The notes beneath the pieces are model-generated. The model worked only from the letters and a program-made list of their open reading frames with translations. It did no database searches and had not been told where the DNA came from. Source: Bacteroides sp. (GTDB lineage: Bacteria > Bacteroidota > Bacteroidia > Bacteroidales > Bacteroidaceae). Taken from it: a stretch of 64,000 nt of DNA. The position numbers and the translations under genes were made by a program. The DNA lies in contig NZ_JAQVBV010000009.1 of NCBI RefSeq assembly GCF_028690125.1, forward strand, positions 1-64,000, in the 5' to 3' direction. Positions 9,004 through 17,771 of this stretch are shown here, in pieces (position 1 is the first letter of the stretch; each line of letters starts with the position of its first letter).

Positions 9004-10164
9004 TTACACAAGTTCATCAGATGTATATCCTTTCGGGAGTTCCCGACAATTATAGCTGGAAGCCATTATTTCACCGTAAGCTCCGGCAGAGCGAAGAGCA
9101 ATCAAGTCACCACGCTTCACTTTGTTCAAGTCTATCGCTTTACCGAAAACATCTGACGATTCACAGATCGGTCCCACCACATCGTAAGATTCAATCGAGC
9201 CTTCGGATGTAATATTCTCTATTTTATGATATGCTTGATATAAAGCAGGACGAATCAAGTCTGTCATACCTGCATCGAGAATGGCAAACTGTTTCTTTGT
9301 CCCTTGTTTTACATAAAGAACCTTAGAAATCAATGAACCGCATTGAGCGACTATAGCTCGTCCCAATTCAAAATGTAACGTTTGGTAAGGACGCAGTTTT
9401 AGTTGTCCGGCATAGGTGGCGAAATATTCCTTAAAATTAGGAATCGCCTGGCGATTAGGATGTGCATAGTCAATTCCTAATCCTCCACCTACATTTATAT
9501 GCTCTACTAAAATGCGACGAGCTTCTAACTTATCCTGAAGCTCATTAACACGGTTACAAAGAGCAACAAAATCACCCATATCCAATATTTGTGAACCAAT
9601 ATGGAAATGCAAACCGATAAACTTAATATTTTTCATTTCCAGTGCTACGTCAATCACTTTATCCATATCCTGCATACTAATACCAAACTTATTTTCAGCA
9701 AGACCAGTAGTAATATTAGCATGAGTATGAGCACCTACATCGGGATTAATGCGGAAAGCTACATTAGCTACTTTATTCTGAGCAGCAGCCAATTCATTGA
9801 TAATTTCAAGTTCAGGAATAGACTCAACGTTAAAGCAGAATATACCATATTCCAGCCCTAAATTAATTTCCCAATCAGCTTTGCCAACACCCGCAAAAAC
9901 TACCTTGTTAGCCGGAAAACCGCCGCGAATAGCTGCACGGATTTCCCCACCACTTACACAATCAGCTCCCATCCCGCTTTCACGGATAATGGTAAGCACT
10001 TTTAAATTTGCATTTGCTTTAACAGCATAGTGAACTGCATAATTAGGATATTTGGCAATCTCATGGCTGATAGCAGACAACGTATCACGCAATACCTTTG
10101 TATCATAATAATAAAAAGGAGTTTGAATGGTACGAAATTTATCAATTGGAAATATTCCTTTCAT
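9004..10164 (-). CDS. lysA: Diaminopimelate decarboxylase
   Basis: The last step of lysine synthesis: meso-diaminopimelate to lysine and CO2. A PLP enzyme of the alanine racemase fold, 386 residues, slightly shorter than the E. coli enzyme. Motifs include YAVKANAN with the PLP lysine (about residue 48), HFHIGSQI, the GGGLGIDY glycine loop, ELGRAIVAQCG, and the C-E-S-S-D active-site cysteine segment. The neighbour lysC makes the first step of the same pathway. A hairpin terminator separates them, so lysA may depend on readthrough or its own promoter. Confidence 0.95.
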   Translation of the reverse strand: MKGIFPIDKFRTIQTPFYYYDTKVLRDTLSAISHEIAKYPNYAVHYAVKANANLKVLTIIRESGMGADCVSGGEIRAAIRGGFPANKVVFAGVGKADWEINLGLEYGIFCFNVESIPELEIINELAAAQNKVANVAFRINPDVGAHTHANITTGLAENKFGISMQDMDKVIDVALEMKNIKFIGLHFHIGSQILDMGDFVALCNRVNELQDKLEARRILVEHINVGGGLGIDYAHPNRQAIPNFKEYFATYAGQLKLRPYQTLHFELGRAIVAQCGSLISKVLYVKQGTKKQFAILDAGMTDLIRPALYQAYHKIENITSEGSIESYDVVGPICESSDVFGKAIDLNKVKRGDLIALRSAGAYGEIMASSYNCRELPKGYTSDELV

Positions 10165-10187
10165 AATTGGAAACTTGTTTAGTTAGT

Positions 10188-10225
10188 TAAAAAGAGCGCT
10201 TTTATCAGTATTGGTAAAAGCGCTC
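10188..10225 (-). terminator. Rho-independent terminator between lysC and lysA
   Basis: Arms GAGCGCTTTTA (10194-10204) and TAAAAGCGCTC (10215-10225) form a perfect 11-bp stem with a 10-base loop. On the minus strand a TTTTT run follows at once. It lies 19 bases after the lysC stop and 24 bases before the lysA start. It could be a plain terminator or a point of regulated readthrough into lysA. Confidence 0.85.
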
Positions 10226-10243
10226 AGTATATTTTCAGTGGAA

Positions 10244-11563
10244 TTATTTGTTATTGAATAGCATATCGCTCAACGACTGTAATGCCACCTTCTTATCACA
10301 TTCTCGAATTAAGAAGGAAATATTGTAGTTACTTCCTCCAAACGAAATCATTCGTACCGGAATATCACGCATTGCATCAAGTGCTTTTGCTTCGAAACCG
10401 ATATTTTCCCATTCCAAGTCACCGACTACGCAAATAATACACATATCCTTATCAACGGTTACTGTACCATATTTCTTCAAATCATCCAGAATCTCATTCA
10501 GATGCTTTGTATTATCTATGGTTACAGATACTCCCACCTCTGAGGTACAGATCATATCGATAGAAGTCTGGTAACTTTCGAAGATTTCGAAGACCTTACG
10601 CAAGAAACCATGAGCCAGCAACATACGACTTGACTTGATTTTGATAGCTGTAATATTTTCTTTGGCTGCAACTGCTTTGATTTTACCTTTTTCCGTATCG
10701 TTTGAAATCAAAGTTCCCGGAGCTTTCGGATCCATTGTATTGAGCAAACGTACAGGAATATTGGCATATTTAGCCGGCTGAATACAAGTCGGATGCAGGA
10801 TTTTAGCACCGAAGTAAGCCAATTCAGCAGCTTCTTCAAATTGTAATTGACGAACCGGAGCAGTTTTATCAACGATACGTGGATCGTTATTGTGCATACC
10901 GTCAATATCAGTCCAAATCTGAATTTCAGAAGCATTTACTGCAGCACCGATCAGTGATGCTGTATAGTCGCTACCTCCACGTTGCAGATTATCAATCTCA
11001 CCGTAAGCGTTACGACAAATAAAACCTTGTGTGATATAGATTTCAGCATCCGGATAAAGTTCAAGTTGAGCTTGCAACTTATCCTTGATATATACAGGAT
11101 CAGGTTCTGCATTTTTATCAGTACGCATATATTCCAAAGCCGGAAGCAATACAGACTTCACGCCACATTCCTGCAGATAGAAGTTCACCATTGCCGTAGA
11201 AATCAACTCACCTTGTGCCAACACAACTTTCTCTTCGAACAAAGTAAAAAGATCTTTGGTATAAGAGCGGATGTAGTCGAAATGAGACTTGATGACTTCC
11301 AGACTTTTCTGTTTATACTCCTGAGTCGCGTAAAGTTCATCAATATGCTGTTTATACTTGACCTCCAGCTTATTGATAATCTCGTTGGCACCCTCCGGAT
11401 TTTTCTTATACAGATAGTCCGAAATTTCCACCAATGTGTTTGTTGTCCCTGACATAGCAGAAAGAACAACAATCTTCTGTTCACCATCGGTAATCAATTT
11501 GGCTACTTCCTTCATCCGCTGAGCAGAACCTACGGAAGTTCCTCCAAACTTTAAAACTTTCAT
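10244..11563 (-). CDS. lysC: Aspartate kinase, monofunctional
   Basis: Phosphorylates aspartate, the entry step to lysine, threonine, methionine and diaminopimelate. It has 439 residues: an amino-acid kinase domain with KFGGTSVGSA at the N-terminus, then ARGEL-equivalent and GRGGSDYTA-equivalent motifs (LAQGELIST, LQRGGSDYTASLIG). Two C-terminal ACT domains follow (about residues 300-439), usually the site of lysine or threonine feedback. There is no homoserine dehydrogenase fusion. It lies 13 bases after the FtsE-like gene on the same strand, so it is the distal part of that operon. Confidence 0.94.
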   Translation of the reverse strand: MKVLKFGGTSVGSAQRMKEVAKLITDGEQKIVVLSAMSGTTNTLVEISDYLYKKNPEGANEIINKLEVKYKQHIDELYATQEYKQKSLEVIKSHFDYIRSYTKDLFTLFEEKVVLAQGELISTAMVNFYLQECGVKSVLLPALEYMRTDKNAEPDPVYIKDKLQAQLELYPDAEIYITQGFICRNAYGEIDNLQRGGSDYTASLIGAAVNASEIQIWTDIDGMHNNDPRIVDKTAPVRQLQFEEAAELAYFGAKILHPTCIQPAKYANIPVRLLNTMDPKAPGTLISNDTEKGKIKAVAAKENITAIKIKSSRMLLAHGFLRKVFEIFESYQTSIDMICTSEVGVSVTIDNTKHLNEILDDLKKYGTVTVDKDMCIICVVGDLEWENIGFEAKALDAMRDIPVRMISFGGSNYNISFLIRECDKKVALQSLSDMLFNNK

Positions 11564-11576
11564 CTTCGTTACTGTT

Positions 11577-12302
11577 TTAATTATCTATATTTAAATCTAT
11601 TTCTATTGTTTTCTGTCGGGATATATACTCGTCCGTTATATCTGTAATCTGATGTTCGGCACAACGATATACCCTGCCAGGATATTCTTTAAGTAATTGT
11701 AGATTGTGCGTGGTCATCACTACCGATGAACCGGACTTGCAAATATTATGCAACAATTCCACAATGGATTTACCCGTTTCTATATCCAGGTTTCCGGTCG
11801 GTTCATCTGCCAAAATGATTGCCGGAGAGTTAAGCACTGCACGAGCTATCACAATACGTTGTTGCTCACCACCCGACAACTCGTTCGGAAATTTGTAGCC
11901 TTTATTAGACATTCCAACCAATTGAAGTACTTCCTCAATACGTTCCTTGATCTCTTGCTTATTGTTCCAACCAGTAGCACGAAGTACAAACTCAAGATTA
12001 TTATATACCGTACGATCCGTCAATAATTGAAAATCCTGAAATACAATTCCTAACTTACGACGTAACTGAGGTATATACTTACGTTTGATAGTCCGCATAT
12101 TATAACCCAATACTTCCGCTTCGCCATCAACCACGTCCAATTCACCATACAAAGTTTTCAGCAGGCTCGTTTTTCCGGAACCTACTTTTCCAATCAGGTA
12201 AACAAACTCTCCTTTGTGCAACTCCAGATTGACATTACTCAGTACACAGAGTTCCTGTTGATGGATTTCTACGTTTTTATATTGAATTAGTGTTTCTTCC
12301 AT
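11577..12302 (-). CDS. ftsE: FtsE-like ABC transporter ATPase
   Basis: A 241-residue ABC ATPase. Walker A is GKVGSGKTS (about residues 38-46), the signature is LSGGEQQR, and Walker B is IILADEPTGNLD. Strong similarity to FtsE, which with FtsX couples cell division to peptidoglycan hydrolysis; the QDFQLLTDRTVYNNLEF segment is typical. No ftsX is adjacent in the window. Its start overlaps the end of hisIE by 16 bases, so it rides on the his transcript, an arrangement with no functional link that I can see. A lipoprotein exporter LolD would look similar, but the extended C-terminus favours FtsE. Confidence 0.82.
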   Translation of the reverse strand: MEETLIQYKNVEIHQQELCVLSNVNLELHKGEFVYLIGKVGSGKTSLLKTLYGELDVVDGEAEVLGYNMRTIKRKYIPQLRRKLGIVFQDFQLLTDRTVYNNLEFVLRATGWNNKQEIKERIEEVLQLVGMSNKGYKFPNELSGGEQQRIVIARAVLNSPAIILADEPTGNLDIETGKSIVELLHNICKSGSSVVMTTHNLQLLKEYPGRVYRCAEHQITDITDEYISRQKTIEIDLNIDN

Positions 12303-12901
12303 GTACTGCTATGTCTTTCCTGTAACTCACGGGCAAGATTTTCAATACGATAGCCTTTTGAAGTTAGTAATACGATCATATGATAAATCAGGTCAGAGCC
12401 TTCATAAATCAAACGGTCGTCAGTACCATTGGTTGCTTCGATCACTGTCTCTACCGCTTCTTCACCTACTTTCTGTGCTATCTTATTGATTCCGGACTGG
12501 AAAAGGCTGGTAGTGTAGGAACCTTCAGGCATTTCTGCATGACGTTTGTCAATAAAATCTTGAAGAAGTTTCAGGAACATAACCGGTTCTTCATTCTTTT
12601 CACCCCAACAAGTATCTGTACCTGTATGGCAAACCGGACCTACAGGATTTACCTGAATCAACAATGTATCATTGTCACAATCGGCTTTGATAGAAACAAC
12701 ATTCAGAAAATTACCACTCTCTTCTCCTTTGGTCCACAAACGATTCTTGGTACGGCTAAAGAAAGTTACTTTTCCAGTTTCTACTGTTTTATCATACGCC
12801 TCTTTATTCATAAAGCCCAACATGAGAACTTTACATGTTTCATTGTCCTGTATGATAGCCGGAACAAGCCCGTCCATCTTATCAAAATCCAATTCCATCA
12901 T
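12287..12901 (-). CDS. hisIE: Bifunctional phosphoribosyl-AMP cyclohydrolase / phosphoribosyl-ATP pyrophosphatase
   Basis: Histidine synthesis steps 2 and 3 in one 204-residue protein. The N-terminal HisI half (1-110) shows MLGFMNKEAY, the Mg site CDNDTLLIQV and the zinc ligands of PVGPVCHTG and TCWG. The C-terminal HisE half (about 115-204) is an all-helical MazG-like domain with KVGEEAVETVIEA and the D-L-I-Y-H motif. It is the last his gene of the cluster and overlaps ftsE by 16 bases. Confidence 0.95.
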   Translation of the reverse strand: MMELDFDKMDGLVPAIIQDNETCKVLMLGFMNKEAYDKTVETGKVTFFSRTKNRLWTKGEESGNFLNVVSIKADCDNDTLLIQVNPVGPVCHTGTDTCWGEKNEEPVMFLKLLQDFIDKRHAEMPEGSYTTSLFQSGINKIAQKVGEEAVETVIEATNGTDDRLIYEGSDLIYHMIVLLTSKGYRIENLARELQERHSSTWKKH

Positions 12902-12937
12902 TCCTATTTTTTCAGTTTACTATTTACAAATTACAAA

Positions 12938-13696
12938 CTAAACAGTTCGCATTGGTATATTCTGTGTGCAAAGATACGATTTTAATTCGGGAATTTTAAT
13001 TTCTCCGAAATGAAAAACACTGGCAGCCAATGCCGCATCTGCTTTTCCGAGTAAAAAAACATCACGGAAGTGTTCTTTCTGCCCTGCTCCTCCCGAAGCT
13101 ATCACAGGGATTGAGAGTTGTTCCGCCAAAGAGGCAAGTGCTTCGTTAGCGTATCCGGTCTTTACTCCATCATGATTCATGCTCGTAAAAAGGACTTCTC
13201 CTGCACCACGTTCTTGAGCTTCTTTCGTCCATGACAGCAGTTTTTTATCAGTTTCAATACGTCCGCCATTCAGGTAACATTTCCATCCATTCTCAGTTTG
13301 TTTAGCATCTACTGCCAATACACAAACTTGTGAGCCAAAATGTTTTGCTATTTCATCTATCAACTGAGGATTTCGAATAGCAGAAGAATTGATTGATATT
13401 TTATCTGCTCCGGCATTCAGTAAACGGTCTACATCGCTTAGTTCATTAATTCCACCACCTACCGTAAACGGAATATTGATATTGGCAGCAATACGTTTCA
13501 CCAATTCTGTAAATGTCTTACGTCCTTCATGACTGGCGGTAATGTCCAAAAAAACAAGTTCATCAGCTCCTTGTTCACTATAAACGCGTCCCAGTTCCAC
13601 CGGATCACCTGCCTGCCGCAAATTGACAAAGTTAGTTCCCTTTACAGTTTGTCCGTCTTTAATATCAAGACATGGTATAATTCTTTTTGCTAACAC
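12938..13696 (-). CDS. hisF: Imidazole glycerol phosphate synthase cyclase subunit
   Basis: A TIM-barrel cyclase of 252 residues that joins with HisH to turn PRFAR and ammonia into imidazole glycerol phosphate and AICAR. The first catalytic Asp is in [12 protein letters not shown] (about residue 11), the second in VLAVDAKQ (about residue 130). Two phosphate loops (GGGIN and SGGAG) are present. It lies between hisA and hisIE, 36 bases before the latter, as in many Bacteroidetes. Confidence 0.96.
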   Translation of the reverse strand: MLAKRIIPCLDIKDGQTVKGTNFVNLRQAGDPVELGRVYSEQGADELVFLDITASHEGRKTFTELVKRIAANINIPFTVGGGINELSDVDRLLNAGADKISINSSAIRNPQLIDEIAKHFGSQVCVLAVDAKQTENGWKCYLNGGRIETDKKLLSWTKEAQERGAGEVLFTSMNHDGVKTGYANEALASLAEQLSIPVIASGGAGQKEHFRDVFLLGKADAALAASVFHFGEIKIPELKSYLCTQNIPMRTV

Positions 13697-13767
13697 AATA
13701 TTATCTTATTTACTATTTGACAATTTATTCTAGTTATACAAAACCTTTTACTTTATCCGATCCACTA

Positions 13768-14487
13768 TTACAAGAAAATCTGTAAATCTTTCAAAGTAAT
13801 ATGTCCTTCATAAAGCGCCTTACCAAAAATGACTCCAGGAATTCCGGCTTCATTCAAAGCTACAATATCATCAATTTTACTCACTCCACCACTCGCCATC
13901 AAATAAAGATTTGAAAATCTATCTATCATTTCTTTATATAAATTAATAGAAGGCCCCTTCAACATTCCATCACAACTAATATCGGTACAGATTACTTTTT
14001 GAATGCCTTTATTTATATAGTCTTCAAGGAAAGGAAAGAGTTCACAAGCACTTTCGTCTTTCCAACCATTAACGGCAATCTTATAATCTTTTACATCTGC
14101 TCCTAAAATAATTTTTTCGCTACCATAAACATCCAGCCAATGACAGAACAACGACGGATCTTTCACTGCAATACTACCTCCTGTCACCATCTGCGCACCA
14201 CTTTCGAAAGCGATTCTCAAATCGTCATCGCTCTTTACTCCTCCTCCAAAATCTATCAGTAAAGAAGTATGGTTAGCTATCTTTTCCAAAACCCGATAAT
14301 TGACTATATGATGAGAAGCAGCACCGTCCAAATCTACGACATGAAGTCTTTGAATTCCATGCGCTTCAAACTCTTTAGCTACTTCAACAGGATTTTCATT
14401 ATAGACTTTCTTGCTATTATAGTCTCCTTGGGAAAGGCGTACACACTTTCCATCTATTATATCTATGGCAGGAATAATTTCTATCAT
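13768..14487 (-). CDS. hisA: ProFAR isomerase
   Basis: Histidine synthesis step 4, Amadori isomerisation of ProFAR to PRFAR. A TIM barrel of 239 residues, close relative of HisF. Catalytic Asp residues are in [12 protein letters not shown] (about residue 8) and ADVKD (about residue 129). Phosphate loops are GGGVKS and SGGVSK. Between it and hisH is a 161-base spacer with the phased palindromes at 14575-14656, unusual inside an operon. Confidence 0.95.
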   Translation of the reverse strand: MIEIIPAIDIIDGKCVRLSQGDYNSKKVYNENPVEVAKEFEAHGIQRLHVVDLDGAASHHIVNYRVLEKIANHTSLLIDFGGGVKSDDDLRIAFESGAQMVTGGSIAVKDPSLFCHWLDVYGSEKIILGADVKDYKIAVNGWKDESACELFPFLEDYINKGIQKVICTDISCDGMLKGPSINLYKEMIDRFSNLYLMASGGVSKIDDIVALNEAGIPGVIFGKALYEGHITLKDLQIFL

Positions 14488-14574
14488 CAGGCTATTTAGA
14501 TTATTAGTTATTCAAATTTATTTTTTTTACCATCCAACATTACTTTATGCACCTCTTATTAAATGCCTAAAATA

Positions 14575-14656
14575 GTTTATATATAAACGATGAGAGAGTT
14601 TATGTATAAACGATGATGTAGTTTATGCATAAACAGCAACATCGTTTATTATAAAT
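14575..14656. repeat. Array of four palindromes phased at 23 bp
   Basis: Copies start at 14575, 14598, 14621 and 14644, exactly 23 bases apart. The 14-base cores are GTTTATATATAAAC, GTTTATGTATAAAC, GTTTATGCATAAAC and a truncated GTTTATTATAAAT. Cores 1 and 3 are perfect palindromes. Copy 2 tail and copy 4 head also pair (ATAAACGATG with CATCGTTTAT), giving a larger cruciform around copy 3. The last copy runs into the stop codon of hisH. I know no named repeat that matches. Confidence 0.85.
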
Positions 14657-15239
14657 CCAAAAAGTTTCTTAGAATCCTCTCTCCTGTCTTTCCGCTCTTT
14701 TCCGGATGAAACTGGGTTGCATAAAAGTTATTTTTATGTAAAGCAGCACTAAACGAATGAATATAATCTGTTTCAGCAGCGGTAAACTCACAAATCGGAA
14801 CATAGAAACTATGCACAAAATAAACAAATTCTTCTTCGGTAAATCCTTCAAATAGTTTGCTATTTACGTTATTAATGTTATTCCATCCCATATGTGGTAC
14901 TTTTTCCTCATGTTTCTGAGGAATAAAACGCTTCACATCCACATCAAAGATATTCAGACAATCGACTTCTCCTTCTTCTGAATGGCGACACATCAACTGC
15001 ATTCCCAAGCAAATACCAAACACAGGTTGGCGCAAATTTTTAATCAGTTGATCCAGTCCGGTTGCCTTCAAATGGTTCATAGTAGTCTCCGCCTCTCCTA
15101 CTCCGGGAAAAATTACTTTATCGGCAGATTGAAGTTCTTCTTTATCAGCAGTAATTACTGCCTCAACCCCCAACCGCTTCAAAGCATAATCTACAGAACG
15201 GATATTTCCGGCATTGTATTTTACAACAGCTACTTTCAT
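14649..15239 (-). CDS. hisH: Imidazole glycerol phosphate synthase glutaminase subunit
   Basis: Class I glutamine amidotransferase, 196 residues, that feeds ammonia to HisF. The catalytic triad is visible: nucleophile Cys in GICLGMQLM (about residue 76), and His and Glu in QFHPEKSG near the C-terminus. The N-terminal YNAGNIRSVDYALKRLG motif is typical. Its start overlaps the stop of purU by one base (TGATG), so translation is coupled. Downstream lies a palindrome array before hisA. Confidence 0.95.
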   Translation of the reverse strand: MKVAVVKYNAGNIRSVDYALKRLGVEAVITADKEELQSADKVIFPGVGEAETTMNHLKATGLDQLIKNLRQPVFGICLGMQLMCRHSEEGEVDCLNIFDVDVKRFIPQKHEEKVPHMGWNNINNVNSKLFEGFTEEEFVYFVHSFYVPICEFTAAETDYIHSFSAALHKNNFYATQFHPEKSGKTGERILRNFLDL

Positions 15240-16096
15240 CAGCTAAATATTACAGTTTTATTCTTATAGGCCAGAATCTTACGTTCAATGTGCTTTTGTA
15301 CTGCACGAGAAAGAACAATTTTCTCCAGATCTTTTCCTTTATTAACCAAATCTTCTACAGAATCCTTATGAGTAATACGAACTACATCCTGTTCAATTAT
15401 CGGACCTGCATCAAGTTCTGTTGTTACATAATGACTAGTTGCACCAATAATCTTTACACCTCTTTCAAATGCTGCATGATAAGGCTTAGCTCCCACAAAA
15501 GCAGGAAGAAAAGAGTGATGTATATTAATAATCTTATTCGGATAAGTATTGATCATCTGCTCAGAAATCACCTGCATATAGCGTGCAAGAACGATAAAAG
15601 TAATATTATGCTTAGCCAGCAATTCAAGTTCTTTGCATTCCTGTTCTTCTTTTGTCTCCTTTGTGATAGGAAACAAATAGAAAGGTATACCAAAACGTTC
15701 GGCTACATGCTGCAAATCGGGATGATTGCTTATTATAAGAGGAATTTCCACATTCCATTCTCCGGCAGTATAACGCGCCAACATATCAAAAAGGCAATGT
15801 GACATTTTCGAAACGAAAATAGCCATACGCGGTTTCACGTCCGAGAAATAAAGACGAAAATCCATTTCATATTTTTGTGCATAAAGCGTTCTGAAATAAT
15901 CTTCAATCTTCTCCTGTGGAACTAAGAACTCTTTCAATTCCCATTCAATACGCATAAAAAATATGTTCTCTACATGATCTACATATTGATCCAGATAGAT
16001 AATATTTCCTTTGTTTACCGTAATAAAGTCTGTCACTTCCGCAAGTATTCCCGGTTTGTCGGGACAGTGTAATAACAGTTTGGCTGTAGTCATCAT
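15239..16096 (-). CDS. purU: Formyltetrahydrofolate deformylase
   Basis: Hydrolyses 10-formyl-THF to formate and THF, balancing one-carbon units. The ATG at 16096 gives about 285 residues, the usual size; an ATG 24 bases upstream would add eight basic residues. An N-terminal ACT domain (LLLHCPDKPGILAEVTDFI) precedes a formyltransferase-fold domain. The NIHHSFLPAF motif and LDAGPII hold the catalytic Asn, His and Asp. Its place before hisH with a one-base overlap is unusual. A loose link is that histidine synthesis releases AICAR, which consumes formyl-THF in purine synthesis. Confidence 0.92.
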   Translation of the reverse strand: MMTTAKLLLHCPDKPGILAEVTDFITVNKGNIIYLDQYVDHVENIFFMRIEWELKEFLVPQEKIEDYFRTLYAQKYEMDFRLYFSDVKPRMAIFVSKMSHCLFDMLARYTAGEWNVEIPLIISNHPDLQHVAERFGIPFYLFPITKETKEEQECKELELLAKHNITFIVLARYMQVISEQMINTYPNKIINIHHSFLPAFVGAKPYHAAFERGVKIIGATSHYVTTELDAGPIIEQDVVRITHKDSVEDLVNKGKDLEKIVLSRAVQKHIERKILAYKNKTVIFS

Positions 16097-16281
16097 TCTT
16101 TTTACAAATTTACGATTCAAGGCAGAAAACTCTCCACCCTTGCAATTTTAGAGTGCAAAAATAACGATTTATTGCAAAATTACGAATTATTAAAGCAGAA
16201 AGTTTACATAAAAAGACGAAAATCGAACAGATAGAAAGAAAAGAGAAAACTTTTTATTGAATTCTTTCTATTATCACGTTT

Positions 16282-17135
16282 TTAGTTTTTCTTCCACTGT
16301 ACCAATATACATTTTTCTATTGCTTTCATTAAGACATCCGCTTGAATCGGGCCCTCTATAAAATCCATACAAACGGCTTTCGTGCCAATTCTTTATTTTC
16401 TCCATAAGCATAAGCAAGTTGAATAATCACCGGAATATTTTTATACTTTCTATTAAGTTTTTAATACGGTAAAAACATCCATTTCTTGCATCTTAATATC
16501 TATCAATACCAAGTCTACCAATCATTTATTGATAATATCCAATCCTTCTTTTCCGTTCAAAAACCATAAAACCATAAAACACTTTTTTAATATACAACTC
16601 AACACTATAAATCAATAACGCTATCTTCAGCAATCGGAATTACAGGATGATCTGGATCTTCAACTAAGGATTCCTCTTACTCCTTACTCCACAAAACTGC
16701 CCAATGCCATAACATCTCCGTCCAATCGTTCAACTTCACAAGGTATTATAATTCCCGAACGATCACCTTATCCCTTCCTCTAATAATCTGAATACAATCT
16801 TCCTTTTCGATTCTTCTTCAATAACCTAACATATAGAAAACCCTAATCCAGTTCCTTGGGCAAATTTATCCCGCTTGTAAAAGTGATCAAAAATCATCTT
16901 CTGCTCTTCCACTGGAATGCCGATGCCAGTATCTTCTACATAAAGGCAAATTTCACCTTTATTCTTATTATATTTTACACCAAGCTTTGTATATCCGGAA
17001 GTAGTAAACTTAAACGGATTATTTTCAAAATTGACTAATACCTACTTCAATCCGGTACTATTAGTAGTAAGTATAATATCTTCAGATAATGTTTCTTTTA
17101 TGAATGAGACTGAAGGAGACGCTGTCATTCTTAGT
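16282..17135 (-). pseudogene. Decayed hybrid sensor kinase (HATPase plus receiver domain)
   Basis: Minus-strand remains of a gene like the intact kinase at 20533-23307. The ATPase part reads VSFIKETLSEDI, TGLK, stop, VLVNFENNPFKFT (N box), VEDTGIGIP (G1 box), EEQKMIFDHFYK and GTGLGFSIC followed by a TAG stop. Further on, in shifted frames, a receiver domain shows LVDLVLIDIKMQEMD, whose Asp is the phospho-acceptor, then PVIIQLAYAY. The end is DFIEGPIQADVLMKAIEKC and a TAA at 16282-16284. Several stops and frame changes make it non-functional. Between purU and this remnant (16097-16281) I see no gene. Confidence 0.88.
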
Positions 17136-17294
17136 TATACGTAAATTTCATTGCTAATTTAACGAGGCAAATACAATCCCAAAAACAGAACTACCGATGA
17201 ATCTAAACAAGATTTTTTTTCGAGAATAAAAATCTCATTATGAGCATTTAAGCTTACATTCTCATTTTTTCTCAAAAAAATATGTTCTCAATAG

Positions 17295-17325
17295 TTTGCA
17301 AGTTTATAAAAAACAGCTACCTTTG
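17295..17325 (+). promoter_or_regulatory. Bacteroides-type promoter for the tRNA-Asp pair
   Basis: TTTG at 17295-17298, 19 bases, then TACCTTTG at 17318-17325: an exact match to the TTTG-N19-TAnnTTTG consensus of the Bacteroidetes primary sigma factor. It is 43 bases before the first tRNA. Confidence 0.8.
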
Positions 17326-17368
17326 CACCCGCAATCGAGAGAGATGCAGATTAATAAAATAAAATTCT

Positions 17369-17442
17369 GGTGCGTTAGTTCAGTTGGTTAGAATACATGC
17401 CTGTCACGCATGGGGTCACGGGTTCGAGTCCCGTACGCACCG
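17369..17442 (+). tRNA. tRNA-Asp (GTC)
   Basis: A 74-base cloverleaf: acceptor GGTGCGT pairing with ACGCACC, D arm GTTC-AGTTGGTTA-GAAT, anticodon loop CTGTCAC with GTC at 17403-17405, T arm with GGTTCGAGTCC. Discriminator G; CCA is not encoded. It is first of a twin pair. Confidence 0.97.
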
Positions 17443-17496
17443 CTTCTTCTAATAGAAGGAACAGGGAATGAAAACTAGTTAATCTAAATAAAATTT

Positions 17497-17570
17497 GGTG
17501 TGTTAGTTCAGTTGGTTAGAATACATGCCTGTCACGCATGGGGTCACGGGTTCGAGTCCCGTACACACCG
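17497..17570 (+). tRNA. tRNA-Asp (GTC), second copy
   Basis: Same as the first copy except for a compensatory pair change in the acceptor stem (GGTGTGT with ACACACC instead of GGTGCGT with ACGCACC), so folding is kept. Anticodon GTC at 17531-17533. It is 54 bases after the first copy and followed by a terminator, so both are likely one transcript. Confidence 0.97.
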
Positions 17571-17593
17571 CAAAAGCAAATAGTAAATTAAAG

Positions 17594-17631
17594 AAAAGTT
17601 CTGAAATCCTTAAATTTCAGAACTTTTTTTA
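17594..17631 (+). terminator. Rho-independent terminator of the tRNA-Asp operon
   Basis: Arms AAGTTCTGAAAT (17596-17607) and ATTTCAGAACTT (17614-17625) pair perfectly around a six-base loop, followed by a T run to 17630. Confidence 0.9.
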
Positions 17632-17679
17632 TCTTCCCCCATTCCGATAGAAGTAAGAATCTAACACATTTCGAAACTC

Positions 17680-17740
17680 TGCCATCATTACTTTAAAAAC
17701 AATGCCATCATAATGATAAAGTGTTATATCATGATGGTAA
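17680..17740. repeat. Three phased half-palindromes, 23-bp period
   Basis: TGCCATCATTAC at 17680, TGCCATCATAATGATA at 17703 and the inverted TATCATGATGGTA at 17726 begin exactly 23 bases apart. Copies 2 and 3 pair as a stem-loop. On the minus strand the stem is followed by TTGTTTTT, so it may also end transcription of the M20 fragment gene. Spacing resembles the arrays at 14575 and 47759 though the sequence differs. Confidence 0.7.
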
Positions 17741-17771
17741 CATTTAAACTAACATAGCAGATCAAACACAT

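Noticed and set aside
16097-16281. A gene or riboswitch before purU
   Set aside because: AT-rich, no conserved structure or open frame that I can support.
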